Below, one piece after another: positions 17,680-25,903 of a stretch of DNA of 64,000 nucleotides. Below the pieces are notes generated by a model. The model saw nothing but the letters and a program-made list of their open reading frames with translations, was not told where the DNA came from and did no database searches. The number at the start of each line of letters is the position of its first letter. Position 1 is the first letter of the stretch. Both the position numbers and the translations under genes were made by a program. The DNA is from Colivivens sp963626085 (GTDB lineage Bacteria; Bacteroidota; Bacteroidia; Bacteroidales; Bacteroidaceae), in the NCBI GenBank assembly GCA_963626085.1, contig CAVFVJ010000031.1:44693-108692 (forward strand), written 5' to 3'.

Positions 17680-18738
17680 TTACAATTGGTCGATGAATCT
17701 CTCGAACAGAGGCATGGAGTCTACAGGACCGCTGGATGCCTCGGGGTGGAACTGTGTTGAGAAGAACGGCTTGGTGCGGTGGCGTATACCTTCGTTTGTC
17801 CCGTCGTTGAGGTTGACGTAGAGTGCCTCCCAGTCCTCGGGAAGGGTCTTGTCGTCGATGGCGAAACCGTGGTTCTGTGAGGTTATGAGACATGTGTGTG
17901 TGCCCACCTCTCTTACCGGTACATTGTGTCCACGGTGTCCGTATTTCAGTTTGTATGTCTTCGCACCTGCAGCGATAGCGAGCAACTGGTTGCCAAGACA
18001 GATGCCCATGATGGGCTTGTCCTGGGTGAGTGCCCAGCGCAGATGTTCAATCGTTTCCTTGCAAAGTGAGGGATCGCCCGGTCCGTTTGACACGAACAAC
18101 CCGTCGTAGTCCTCATTGCGGAAGTCGTAGTCCCACGGCACACGCTTGACGGTCACGTCGAACCCGAGCAGGCACCGGAGTATGTTGTTCTTCATTCCGC
18201 AGTCAATCATAAGCACTTTCTTGCGTCCGTTGCCGTAGACATGGACTTCTTTCGTCGACACCTCAGACACAAGGTTGCGTTTGTTGGGGTCGGTCATCTC
18301 CACATCCACTCCATCAAACACAATCTTGCCGAGCAGCGCACCCTTCTCGCGCAGTTTCTTCGTAAGCACACGAGTATCGACACCACACAGACCAGGCACC
18401 TGGTTCTGCTTGAGCCAAGTGGACAAGCTACGGCTTGAGTCCCAGTGGCTGTACTTGTCGGAGTAGTTGGAGATTATCACAGCTTGACACTGTATCTTCT
18501 CGGATTCAAAAAAACGTGAGACACCATCGGTCATCTCATCGTCGGGCACACCGTAATTACCAATCATAGGATAGGTCGGGACGAGTATCTGACCGCGGTA
18601 AGAGGGGTCAGTGAGACTCTCCGGATAACCTGTCATTGCAGTGTAGAAACACAGCTCTCCGGCTGTCGACTTCTCATAGCCGAACGAATAGCCCTCGAAC
18701 TGTGAACCGTCTTCCAGTAGTAATGTTGCTTTCTTCAT
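17680..18738 (-). CDS. carA: Carbamoyl phosphate synthase small (glutamine amidotransferase) subunit
   Basis: Hydrolyses glutamine and channels ammonia to CarB. The 352 residues contain an N-terminal CPSase small-chain domain (about 1-130) and a class I glutamine amidotransferase domain with the nucleophile elbow GICLGNQLL and the His-x-Glu pair in TQFHPEAS near the C terminus. It starts 7 bases after the dapL stop and is followed 30 bases later by carB, so the three are almost certainly cotranscribed. Its length is slightly below the usual 360-380 residues. Confidence 0.96.
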   Translation of the reverse strand: MKKATLLLEDGSQFEGYSFGYEKSTAGELCFYTAMTGYPESLTDPSYRGQILVPTYPMIGNYGVPDDEMTDGVSRFFESEKIQCQAVIISNYSDKYSHWDSSRSLSTWLKQNQVPGLCGVDTRVLTKKLREKGALLGKIVFDGVDVEMTDPNKRNLVSEVSTKEVHVYGNGRKKVLMIDCGMKNNILRCLLGFDVTVKRVPWDYDFRNEDYDGLFVSNGPGDPSLCKETIEHLRWALTQDKPIMGICLGNQLLAIAAGAKTYKLKYGHRGHNVPVREVGTHTCLITSQNHGFAIDDKTLPEDWEALYVNLNDGTNEGIRHRTKPFFSTQFHPEASSGPVDSMPLFERFIDQL

Positions 18739-18745
18739 AAATCTA

Positions 18746-19942
18746 TTATAACATTTTCTTTATTCTTGCCATTGCCTCCACGCTGTCTTCCTTCGTGCCG
18801 AACGCAGTGATGCGCACAAAGCCCTCACCGTTGCTTCCGAAGCCTTCACCTGGGGTAGTGACCACGTTGGCATCGTGCAACAGTCTGTCGAAGAACGACC
18901 ATGAGTCTTCGCCTTTTGGAGTAGACACCCAGATGTAGGGCGAGTGCTGTCCTCCGAACACTTTCAAGCCAAAGTTGGAAAGGCTCTCGCGGATGATGCG
19001 TGCATTTTCCATGTAGTAGTCTATCGACTCCTTCACCTGCTTTTGTCCTTCCTTAGAGAAGACTGCCTCGGCTCCGCGCTGTGACACGTAGGACGCACCG
19101 TTGAACTTACTGCACTGCCTGCGCTCCCAGAAGTCGTTGAGGCACACTTTCTCTCCATTCTCCCCTATCACCTTCAGTTCCATCGGGATGATGGTATAGC
19201 CACAGCGTACACCTGTGAAACCTGCAGTCTTGGAGAAGCTGCGGAACTCTATGGCGCACTCCCTCGCTCCTTCTATCTCGAAGATGGAGTGAGGCAGCGT
19301 GTCGTCCTGGATGAACGCCTCGTAGGCAGCATCGTAGAGGATGAGTGCATCGTTCTTCAGTGCATAGTCGACCCACTGGCTGAGTTTTTCTCTGGTGATT
19401 ACCGCTCCCGTTGGGTTGTTTGGATAGCACAGGTAAATCATGTCCAAATGGTCTGTGGGGATGTCGCCTGTAAACCCATTCGACTCGTTGCACGGTATGT
19501 AGGTCAACTCGCGTCCAGCCATTATGTTGGTGTCAACATAAACTGGGTACACGGGGTCCGTGATTCCTACCTTGTTATTAACGGAAAGGATGTCCCCGAT
19601 ATTGCCTGTGTCGCTCTTCGCACCGTCATTTATGAACACTTCCTGTTTGGTGAGCCTGATTCCGCGTGGCGTGAAGTCGTGCGCTATGATAGCGTCAATA
19701 AGGAAATCATACCCGTGCTCAGGTCCGTAACCGCGGAAGGTCTTGGGGTTGGCGCACTCGTCAACTGCCTTGTGCATCGCCTCTATGGAAGCCTGCGGCA
19801 GTGGACGCGTCACATCACCGATGCCCAGTCGTATGATCTGGGCATCGGGATGTTCCGACTTGTATCGGGCGACCCTCTGTGCTATATCGGCAAAGAGATA
19901 GCGGTGCGAGAGTCGCTGGAAATTAGTATTTAACTTAGTCAT
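18746..19942 (-). CDS. dapL: LL-diaminopimelate aminotransferase
   Basis: A PLP-dependent class I aminotransferase that converts tetrahydrodipicolinate and glutamate directly to LL-diaminopimelate, a short route to lysine and cell-wall diaminopimelate. The 398 residues include the N-terminal IRLGIGDVTRPLP, the cofactor region (Asn and Tyr in CYPNNPTGA) and the Schiff-base Lys in SFSKTAGFTGVRCGY. Its ATG overlaps the gltD stop by one base (TAATG) and it ends 7 bases before carA. Its place between glutamate synthase and carAB ties lysine and cell-wall synthesis to glutamate supply, since glutamate is the amino donor. The DapL route is known from Bacteroidetes, plants and Chlamydia. Confidence 0.93.
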   Translation of the reverse strand: MTKLNTNFQRLSHRYLFADIAQRVARYKSEHPDAQIIRLGIGDVTRPLPQASIEAMHKAVDECANPKTFRGYGPEHGYDFLIDAIIAHDFTPRGIRLTKQEVFINDGAKSDTGNIGDILSVNNKVGITDPVYPVYVDTNIMAGRELTYIPCNESNGFTGDIPTDHLDMIYLCYPNNPTGAVITREKLSQWVDYALKNDALILYDAAYEAFIQDDTLPHSIFEIEGARECAIEFRSFSKTAGFTGVRCGYTIIPMELKVIGENGEKVCLNDFWERRQCSKFNGASYVSQRGAEAVFSKEGQKQVKESIDYYMENARIIRESLSNFGLKVFGGQHSPYIWVSTPKGEDSWSFFDRLLHDANVVTTPGEGFGSNGEGFVRITAFGTKEDSVEAMARIKKML

Positions 19943-21291
19943 TATTTATTGTTTGATAGATAGTTGTCCACTTCACATGCGGCTTGTCTTCCACTGGCAA
20001 TGGCGCGCACCACCAGACTGGCTCCCGACTTGGCGTCGCCTGCCACGAACACGTTCTCTGCGAACGAAGGGTGTTCAGGACGGAGGAAACCCATGGCAAG
20101 GAGAGCAAGGTCGCACTCCACCGTTTCCTTCTTTCCTGTGGGCTTCATCTGGGGACGGCCTCCGTCGGCTGCTGGAATCCACTCCACTTCTTCTATCTCG
20201 GCTCCCTTCACGTTGCCGTTGCCATCGTCAATGAACTTATTGGTAGTGAGACACCAGCGACGTTCGCAACCTTCCTCGTGACTCGTCGTGGTCTTCAAAA
20301 CCACAGGCCACTGCGGCCAGGGTGTTGCTGGGTTGTGACCTACAGGCGGCTGCGGCATGATCTCAATTTGGAGAACATGCTTTGCTCCCTGACGGTTGCA
20401 CGTTCCTATACAGTCGCTTCCTGTGTCACCGCCTCCGATGACCAGCACTGTCTTGTCCTTAGCACTGATTTTTTCCTCACCGCTCGTATCCTCGCCCATA
20501 AGTACTCGGTTCTGCTGGCTCAGTATCTCCAGTGCAAAATGCACACCTTTGAGTTCACGTCCAGGCACCTTGAGGTCGCGCGCCACTGGAGTGCCTGTAG
20601 CAATCACATAAGCATCGTAGCCCTCAGGCAGGGAACTGGAGTCGACCTCCGTGTTCATTTGGAACTCTATGCCCTCAGCCTTCATCAGGTCAGCCCTACG
20701 GTTGACCACATATTTGTCAAGCTTGAAGTTAGGGATGCCGTAGCGTACCAGTCCACCGATGGACTGCCGCTTGTCTAAGAGAGTCACGCTGTAACCTTTC
20801 TTGTTGAGTTGCACAGCTGCTGCCATTCCTGCAGGACCAGCTCCGATGACTGCCACACGCTTACCGTTGCGTTCGTATGTCTGAGGTTGGATGTAACCCT
20901 CACTGAACGCCTTCTCGATGATGGAGCACTCGTTTTCGCGTATAGTAACAGGCTCGTCAATGCAGTGGTTCAGCACGCAACTCTTCTCGCACAAGGCAGG
21001 ACAGATGCGCCCAGTGAACTCAGGGAAGTCATTGGTAGCAGAGAGCAACTCATACGCCTGCTTCCACTTGCCCTTGTACACCGCATCTTGCCATTCGGGC
21101 TGTTTATTGCCCAGCGGACAAGCCCAGTGACAGAACGGTACACCGCAATCCATGCACCGTGATGCCTGCAGCTGACGGTCACTCTCGTTGAGGGTCTGCT
21201 CAACCTCAGCAAAGTCTCTTACTCGTTCGTATATAGGTCTGTGTCCGGCTTCCTGCCTAGGCACAGTCAAAAATGCTTTTGGATTTCCCAT
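19942..21291 (-). CDS. gltD: Glutamate synthase small (NADPH-type) subunit
   Basis: The flavin and iron-sulphur subunit that supplies electrons to GltB for glutamate synthesis from 2-oxoglutarate and glutamine. The 449 residues include an N-terminal bis-4Fe4S region with Cys clusters (CMDCGVPFC, CPLGN and GRICPALCEKSC), an FAD GxGxxG motif (VIGAGPAGMAAA, near residue 150) and an NADPH site (VIGGGDTGSDC, near 285). It starts 11 bases after the gltB stop and its own stop overlaps the dapL start. Type and length match bacterial GltD. Confidence 0.96.
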   Translation of the reverse strand: MGNPKAFLTVPRQEAGHRPIYERVRDFAEVEQTLNESDRQLQASRCMDCGVPFCHWACPLGNKQPEWQDAVYKGKWKQAYELLSATNDFPEFTGRICPALCEKSCVLNHCIDEPVTIRENECSIIEKAFSEGYIQPQTYERNGKRVAVIGAGPAGMAAAVQLNKKGYSVTLLDKRQSIGGLVRYGIPNFKLDKYVVNRRADLMKAEGIEFQMNTEVDSSSLPEGYDAYVIATGTPVARDLKVPGRELKGVHFALEILSQQNRVLMGEDTSGEEKISAKDKTVLVIGGGDTGSDCIGTCNRQGAKHVLQIEIMPQPPVGHNPATPWPQWPVVLKTTTSHEEGCERRWCLTTNKFIDDGNGNVKGAEIEEVEWIPAADGGRPQMKPTGKKETVECDLALLAMGFLRPEHPSFAENVFVAGDAKSGASLVVRAIASGRQAACEVDNYLSNNK

Positions 21292-21302
21292 GATGATAAT
21301 GA

Positions 21303-24300
21303 TTAATAGTCGCGTTCTACATTGCTGATTTTCTTCTCAAGGTCTTTCATCGCCTCTTCATGGAGCACTTTCTTGTACTCGATTGGGGTCACTTGGATAA
21401 ACTCCTCCACATACGTGCTCCAGTTGTCGAGCATCTGCTTGGCAAGGACAGAGCCCGTGTGCAGGTAGTGTTTCAGGATAAGGTCGTGCAGCTCCTCGCG
21501 GCGTGCGCGCTCCTCGATGAGTCCCAACTCAATCATGTCCATGTTGCAGTAGTAATCAAAGTCGTGGTTCTTGTTCCACACGTAAGCGAGTCCGCCCGAC
21601 ATACCTGCAGCGAAGTTGCGCCCTGTAGTGCCGAGGACAACCACACGTCCGCCTGTCATGTACTCGCAGCAGTGGTCGCCTGTTCCCTCAACTACAGCGG
21701 TCACACCTGAGTTGCGGACAGCGAATCGCTCGCCCACCCTACCGTTGATGTAGACTTCACCGCTGGTAGCTCCGTAGAGCAGTGTATTTCCAGCAATTAT
21801 GTTGTCCTGTGCCTGGAACTTGGAGTGCTTCGGTGGATAGAGACTTATGCAGCCACCCGAAAGACCCTTGCCCATGTAGTCGTTGGTCTCGCCCTCAAGG
21901 CTGAAGGAGATGCCCTTCATGAGGAACGCTCCGAAGCTCTGTCCGGCAGAACCCTTGAATCGCACGTTGATGGAGCCGTCGGGAAGTCCCTTGCCTCCGT
22001 ACTTGCGTGTCAACTCGCCTGAGAGCATAGCACCCACAGAACGGTTGGTGTTGATGATGTCGTACGCGAGAGTCACGTTACGTCCCAGTTCCACATAGTC
22101 TCTGGTTGACATGATCATGTCGCGGTCGAGCACATCGTATATCTTGTGGATAGGATGTACAAGCATATGGAGAGGAGTACCGTTGTCGACCTTGGCAAGC
22201 AGCTTACTGAAGTCGAGCGAACTTGTCTTGTCGTTCAGACGGCTCTGATCTATCTCTATCATGTCAGTGTGTCCTATCATGTCGTCAAACTTACGGAAGC
22301 CCATCTCAGCCATGTACTCACGTACCTCACGGGCGAGGAACGTATAGTAATTGACGAGGTAATCAGCGCGACCGAGGAAATGCTTACGCAGTTTCGGATC
22401 CTGTGTCGCTACTCCCACCGGACAGGCGTTGGTGTGGCACTTGCGCATCAGCAGACAGCCGAGCACGATGAGTTGGGCTGTACCGAAGCCGAATTGTCCA
22501 GCTCCGAGCAACGCCATCGCCACGATGTCCTTGCCCGATTTCAACTGTCCGTCGACCTGTATCTCTATCTGTTCCCTCAGTCCGTTGAGCACCAGTGTCT
22601 GCTGGGTCTCAGCCAAACCAATCTCGGGAGAAACTCCAGCGTACCTCACTGATGATGCTGGGGAGGCTCCTGTTCCACCTTCTGCACCTGAGATTACCAC
22701 GATGTCTGCCTTGGCTTTAGCCACTCCAGCTGCAATTGTACCCACACCGCTCTCAGCAACCAACTTGACACTGATTTGAGCATCGGGGTTGACGTTCTTC
22801 AAGTCGAAGATGAGCTGTGACAGGTCCTCAATTGAATAGATGTCGTGGTGTGGCGGAGGTGAGATAAGTGAAATCTGCGGGATGGAGTGGCGTGTCTTGG
22901 CGATAATCTCGTTCACCTTGAAGCCTGGCAACTGACCACCTTCTCCTGGTTTAGCGCCCTGAGCCACCTTAATCTGTATCTCCTTTGCGTTGACAAGGTA
23001 TTCGGTGGTTACTCCGAAACGGCCAGAGGCAACCTGCTTCACGGCACTGCTGAGCGACACTCCGTCGACATTGGCAGAGAAACGCTCTTCGTCCTCACCG
23101 CCTTCACCGGTGTTACTCCTGCTGCCTATCTTGTTCAATGCCAATGCGATGGTCTCGTGCGCCTCCTTACTGATTGCTCCGAAGGACATGGCTGCTCCTA
23201 TGAAACGCTTCATTATGTTCTCCTCAGGCTCTACCTCGTCAAGCGGAATAGGGTTGGACTTGAACTTGAAGTAATGGCGGAGGAACAGCGGTTCCTTCAC
23301 GTCGTCGACTATGTGTGTGAACTCCTTGAACTTCTTGTAACTTCCCGTGCGTGTGGCAAGCTGGAGCGTGGCTATCGCATCAGGAGTCCATGCGTGTTTG
23401 ATTCCGTCCTTGCGGAAGGAGTACTGTCCTATGAATGGGAGGATGTCGGACGGTGTCTGTTCGAAGCCCTGGCTGTGCATCTTTGCTGCATCGGCAGCTA
23501 TGGTAGACAGTCCTATGCCACCAATGGATGAGGTGGATGTTCCGAAATACTTCTGCAGAAGATCTCCGCTCAAGCCTATGGACTCGAAGATTTTGGCTCC
23601 GCGGTAAGAGCGGATGGTACTGATACCCATCTTACTCATGATCTTCAACAGACCCTTGTCAATGGCTTTGATGTAGTTGCGCTCAGCAGTGGCGTAGTCG
23701 AGCTGCACCTCTCCGTGCTTAACAAGGTCGTCAATCACTGCGAACGCCATGTATGGGTTGATGGCACTTGCTCCATAACCCAATAGCAAGGCTGCGTGCA
23801 TTACCTCACGAATCTCTCCGCTCTCCACTATCAGTGCGGTCTGTACGCGCTTGCGAATGGACAGGAGGTAATGGTGTATGGTACTTACTGCGAGCAGTGA
23901 AGGGATGGCTGCATGGTCTGTGTCTACTCCACGGTCACTCAGTATGATATAGTTAATACCCTTGTCGACAGATTCCTCTGCCTCGTGGCACAGTTCGTCG
24001 AGCCGTTCTTTCAGTCCTGCCTCTCCCTTGCTCTTGTCGAAGAGGATGGAGAGTTTCTCTGTATTGAATCCCTTGTAGCGGATGTTGCAGAGAAGGTCGA
24101 GTTCGGTGTTGGTGAGCACCGGCTGCGGCAGACGCACCATCTTACAGTGTGACTCATTCGGGCTGAGGATGTTCATGCCTACTGCACCGATGTATTCTGT
24201 AAGGGACATCACCAACTCCTCGCGTATCGGGTCGATTGGTGGGTTGGTCACCTGGGCGAACTGCTGACGGAAGTAATTGAAAAGGAGCTGTGGTTTGTCG

Positions 24301-25763
24301 GACAGCACAGCCAACTGGGTGTCGTTACCCATTGACGTGAGTGGCTCCTGTGCGTTGGCGCACATCGGGACAATCACCTTGTCCACATCCTCGCGTGTGT
24401 AGTCGAAACATCTCAACTTACGCTGGAACTCACTGACCCCGTTCTCCACTTTCCTTCCACTGTGAAGTTTGTTCAACTCGATACGGTTGGTCTGCAACCA
24501 ACGGCCGTAGTCACATTCCTTGGCGAGCAGTGACTTTATCTCCGCATCCCGGTATATCTGTCCGTTCTCGGTGTCGACCATCATAATCTTACCCGGCTGC
24601 AACTTACCTTTCTCCTTTATGATGAGTGGGTCTATCTTCAGACAGCCTGCCTCTGAGGCTACGATGAACCGTCCGTCTTCAGTAATGACGTAACGGCAAG
24701 GACGGAGACCATTTCTGTCTAGCATACCGCCTGCGTAACGTCCGTCGGAGAACAGAAGGGCTGCCGGACCGTCCCACGGCTCCATCAGGATTGAGTGGTA
24801 CTCGAAGTATGCCTTCAGCTCATCGCTTATAGGGTTACGGTCGTTGAACGACTCTGGCACCATCATGGAGATGGCGTGAGGCAGACTCAGTCCTGACATT
24901 ACGAAGAACTCAAGGGCGTTGTCGAAGGACGCACTGTCGCTCATGTTGGGCTGCAGGATAGGATGTATTCCCTTTACATCGCCAAGAGCCTTTGAGGAGA
25001 GCACACTCTCACGAGCTTCCATCCAACCTCGGTTACCGCGTATGGTGTTTATCTCACCGTTGTGCGACAGCATTCTGAACGGCTGCGCAAGCGACCATGT
25101 AGGGAAAGTGTTGGTACTAAAACGGGAGTGTACTATAGCCATTCCGCTCGTGAAGAACGGACTACTCAAATCGGGGAAGTACTCGCGCAGTTGCATGGAC
25201 GTGAGCATTCCCTTGTATATTATGGTTTTTGTCGACAACGATACTATGTAGAAGTCCTTGTCGTCTATCTGTTGTTCGATGTGTTTGCGGAGCAGGTAGA
25301 GGTCAACCTCAAAGCGGTCGAAGTCCTTCGCCCCAGTGATGAAGAGTTGCACTATGTCCGGCTCGGTTTCAGCTGATGCTCCTCCGAGGATGTCGGAGTT
25401 GACCGGCACATTGCGCACATGCGAGAGAGTGAATCCTGCCGACTCCACCTCACGGTGGATAAGGTCAAGGTAGGCATCGTGCAAAGTCCTGTCCTTCGGC
25501 AGGAACACAAGTCCAGTTCCATATTTTCCTCTCTCGGGAACAGGGATGCCCTGAAGTAGTATAAACTCATGGGGTATCTGTACGAGGATACCCGCACCGT
25601 CACCGGACCTATTGTCCGCTGACTCAGCGCCACGGTGTCTCATGTTCTCCAGAACTGTGAGGGCGTCATCGACAAGTTTGTGAGTCTTGTCACTCCTAAG
25701 GTCCGCCAACAGTCCGACACCACAGGCGTCGTGCTCATTTTCTTTATTATACAGTGTTTCCAT
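21303..25763 (-). CDS. gltB: Glutamate synthase large subunit
   Basis: Class II glutamine amidotransferase plus synthase that makes two glutamates from glutamine and 2-oxoglutarate. At 1486 residues it has full length. The nucleophilic Cys14 is exposed after removal of a 13-residue propeptide (ENEHDACGVG), followed by the glutaminase domain (to about 430), central domain, FMN-binding synthase barrel with the GAEGGTGASP segment and the cysteines of CLLMRKCHTNACPVG for the 3Fe-4S cluster, and the C-terminal GXGXG beta-helix with repeated Gly-rich turns. It is followed closely by gltD and preceded by a 140-base gap containing a GC-rich hairpin. Confidence 0.97.
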   Translation of the reverse strand: METLYNKENEHDACGVGLLADLRSDKTHKLVDDALTVLENMRHRGAESADNRSGDGAGILVQIPHEFILLQGIPVPERGKYGTGLVFLPKDRTLHDAYLDLIHREVESAGFTLSHVRNVPVNSDILGGASAETEPDIVQLFITGAKDFDRFEVDLYLLRKHIEQQIDDKDFYIVSLSTKTIIYKGMLTSMQLREYFPDLSSPFFTSGMAIVHSRFSTNTFPTWSLAQPFRMLSHNGEINTIRGNRGWMEARESVLSSKALGDVKGIHPILQPNMSDSASFDNALEFFVMSGLSLPHAISMMVPESFNDRNPISDELKAYFEYHSILMEPWDGPAALLFSDGRYAGGMLDRNGLRPCRYVITEDGRFIVASEAGCLKIDPLIIKEKGKLQPGKIMMVDTENGQIYRDAEIKSLLAKECDYGRWLQTNRIELNKLHSGRKVENGVSEFQRKLRCFDYTREDVDKVIVPMCANAQEPLTSMGNDTQLAVLSDKPQLLFNYFRQQFAQVTNPPIDPIREELVMSLTEYIGAVGMNILSPNESHCKMVRLPQPVLTNTELDLLCNIRYKGFNTEKLSILFDKSKGEAGLKERLDELCHEAEESVDKGINYIILSDRGVDTDHAAIPSLLAVSTIHHYLLSIRKRVQTALIVESGEIREVMHAALLLGYGASAINPYMAFAVIDDLVKHGEVQLDYATAERNYIKAIDKGLLKIMSKMGISTIRSYRGAKIFESIGLSGDLLQKYFGTSTSSIGGIGLSTIAADAAKMHSQGFEQTPSDILPFIGQYSFRKDGIKHAWTPDAIATLQLATRTGSYKKFKEFTHIVDDVKEPLFLRHYFKFKSNPIPLDEVEPEENIMKRFIGAAMSFGAISKEAHETIALALNKIGSRSNTGEGGEDEERFSANVDGVSLSSAVKQVASGRFGVTTEYLVNAKEIQIKVAQGAKPGEGGQLPGFKVNEIIAKTRHSIPQISLISPPPHHDIYSIEDLSQLIFDLKNVNPDAQISVKLVAESGVGTIAAGVAKAKADIVVISGAEGGTGASPASSVRYAGVSPEIGLAETQQTLVLNGLREQIEIQVDGQLKSGKDIVAMALLGAGQFGFGTAQLIVLGCLLMRKCHTNACPVGVATQDPKLRKHFLGRADYLVNYYTFLAREVREYMAEMGFRKFDDMIGHTDMIEIDQSRLNDKTSSLDFSKLLAKVDNGTPLHMLVHPIHKIYDVLDRDMIMSTRDYVELGRNVTLAYDIINTNRSVGAMLSGELTRKYGGKGLPDGSINVRFKGSAGQSFGAFLMKGISFSLEGETNDYMGKGLSGGCISLYPPKHSKFQAQDNIIAGNTLLYGATSGEVYINGRVGERFAVRNSGVTAVVEGTGDHCCEYMTGGRVVVLGTTGRNFAAGMSGGLAYVWNKNHDFDYYCNMDMIELGLIEERARREELHDLILKHYLHTGSVLAKQMLDNWSTYVEEFIQVTPIEYKKVLHEEAMKDLEKKISNVERDY

Positions 25764-25858
25764 ATAACTTGTGTTTGTTAATGTTCGGGTAATAGTCTTT
25801 TCTTGTTTGTCTCTATAAGCTATTCACAGCTTTGTGTGACTGCAAGTATTAAAATGCC

Positions 25859-25880
25859 CTCCCCTCCCGAAGGAAGGGAG
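25859..25880 (-). other. UUCG-capped hairpin between glnN and gltB
   Basis: On the minus strand a 9-bp GC-rich stem with a UUCG tetraloop lies 24 bases after the glnN stop and is followed by only four T residues after a G-rich tail. It could be a leaky terminator, an RNA-processing or stability element that sets the glnN:gltB ratio. One U-G wobble makes it far better on the minus strand than on the plus. Confidence 0.6.
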
Positions 25881-25903
25881 AGACACATGTTATGAATCAA
25901 ATA

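Noticed and set aside
19289..20778. Long plus-strand frames opposite dapL and gltD
   Set aside because: They arise from high GC and codon bias on the coding strand. The minus-strand products are unmistakable enzymes.
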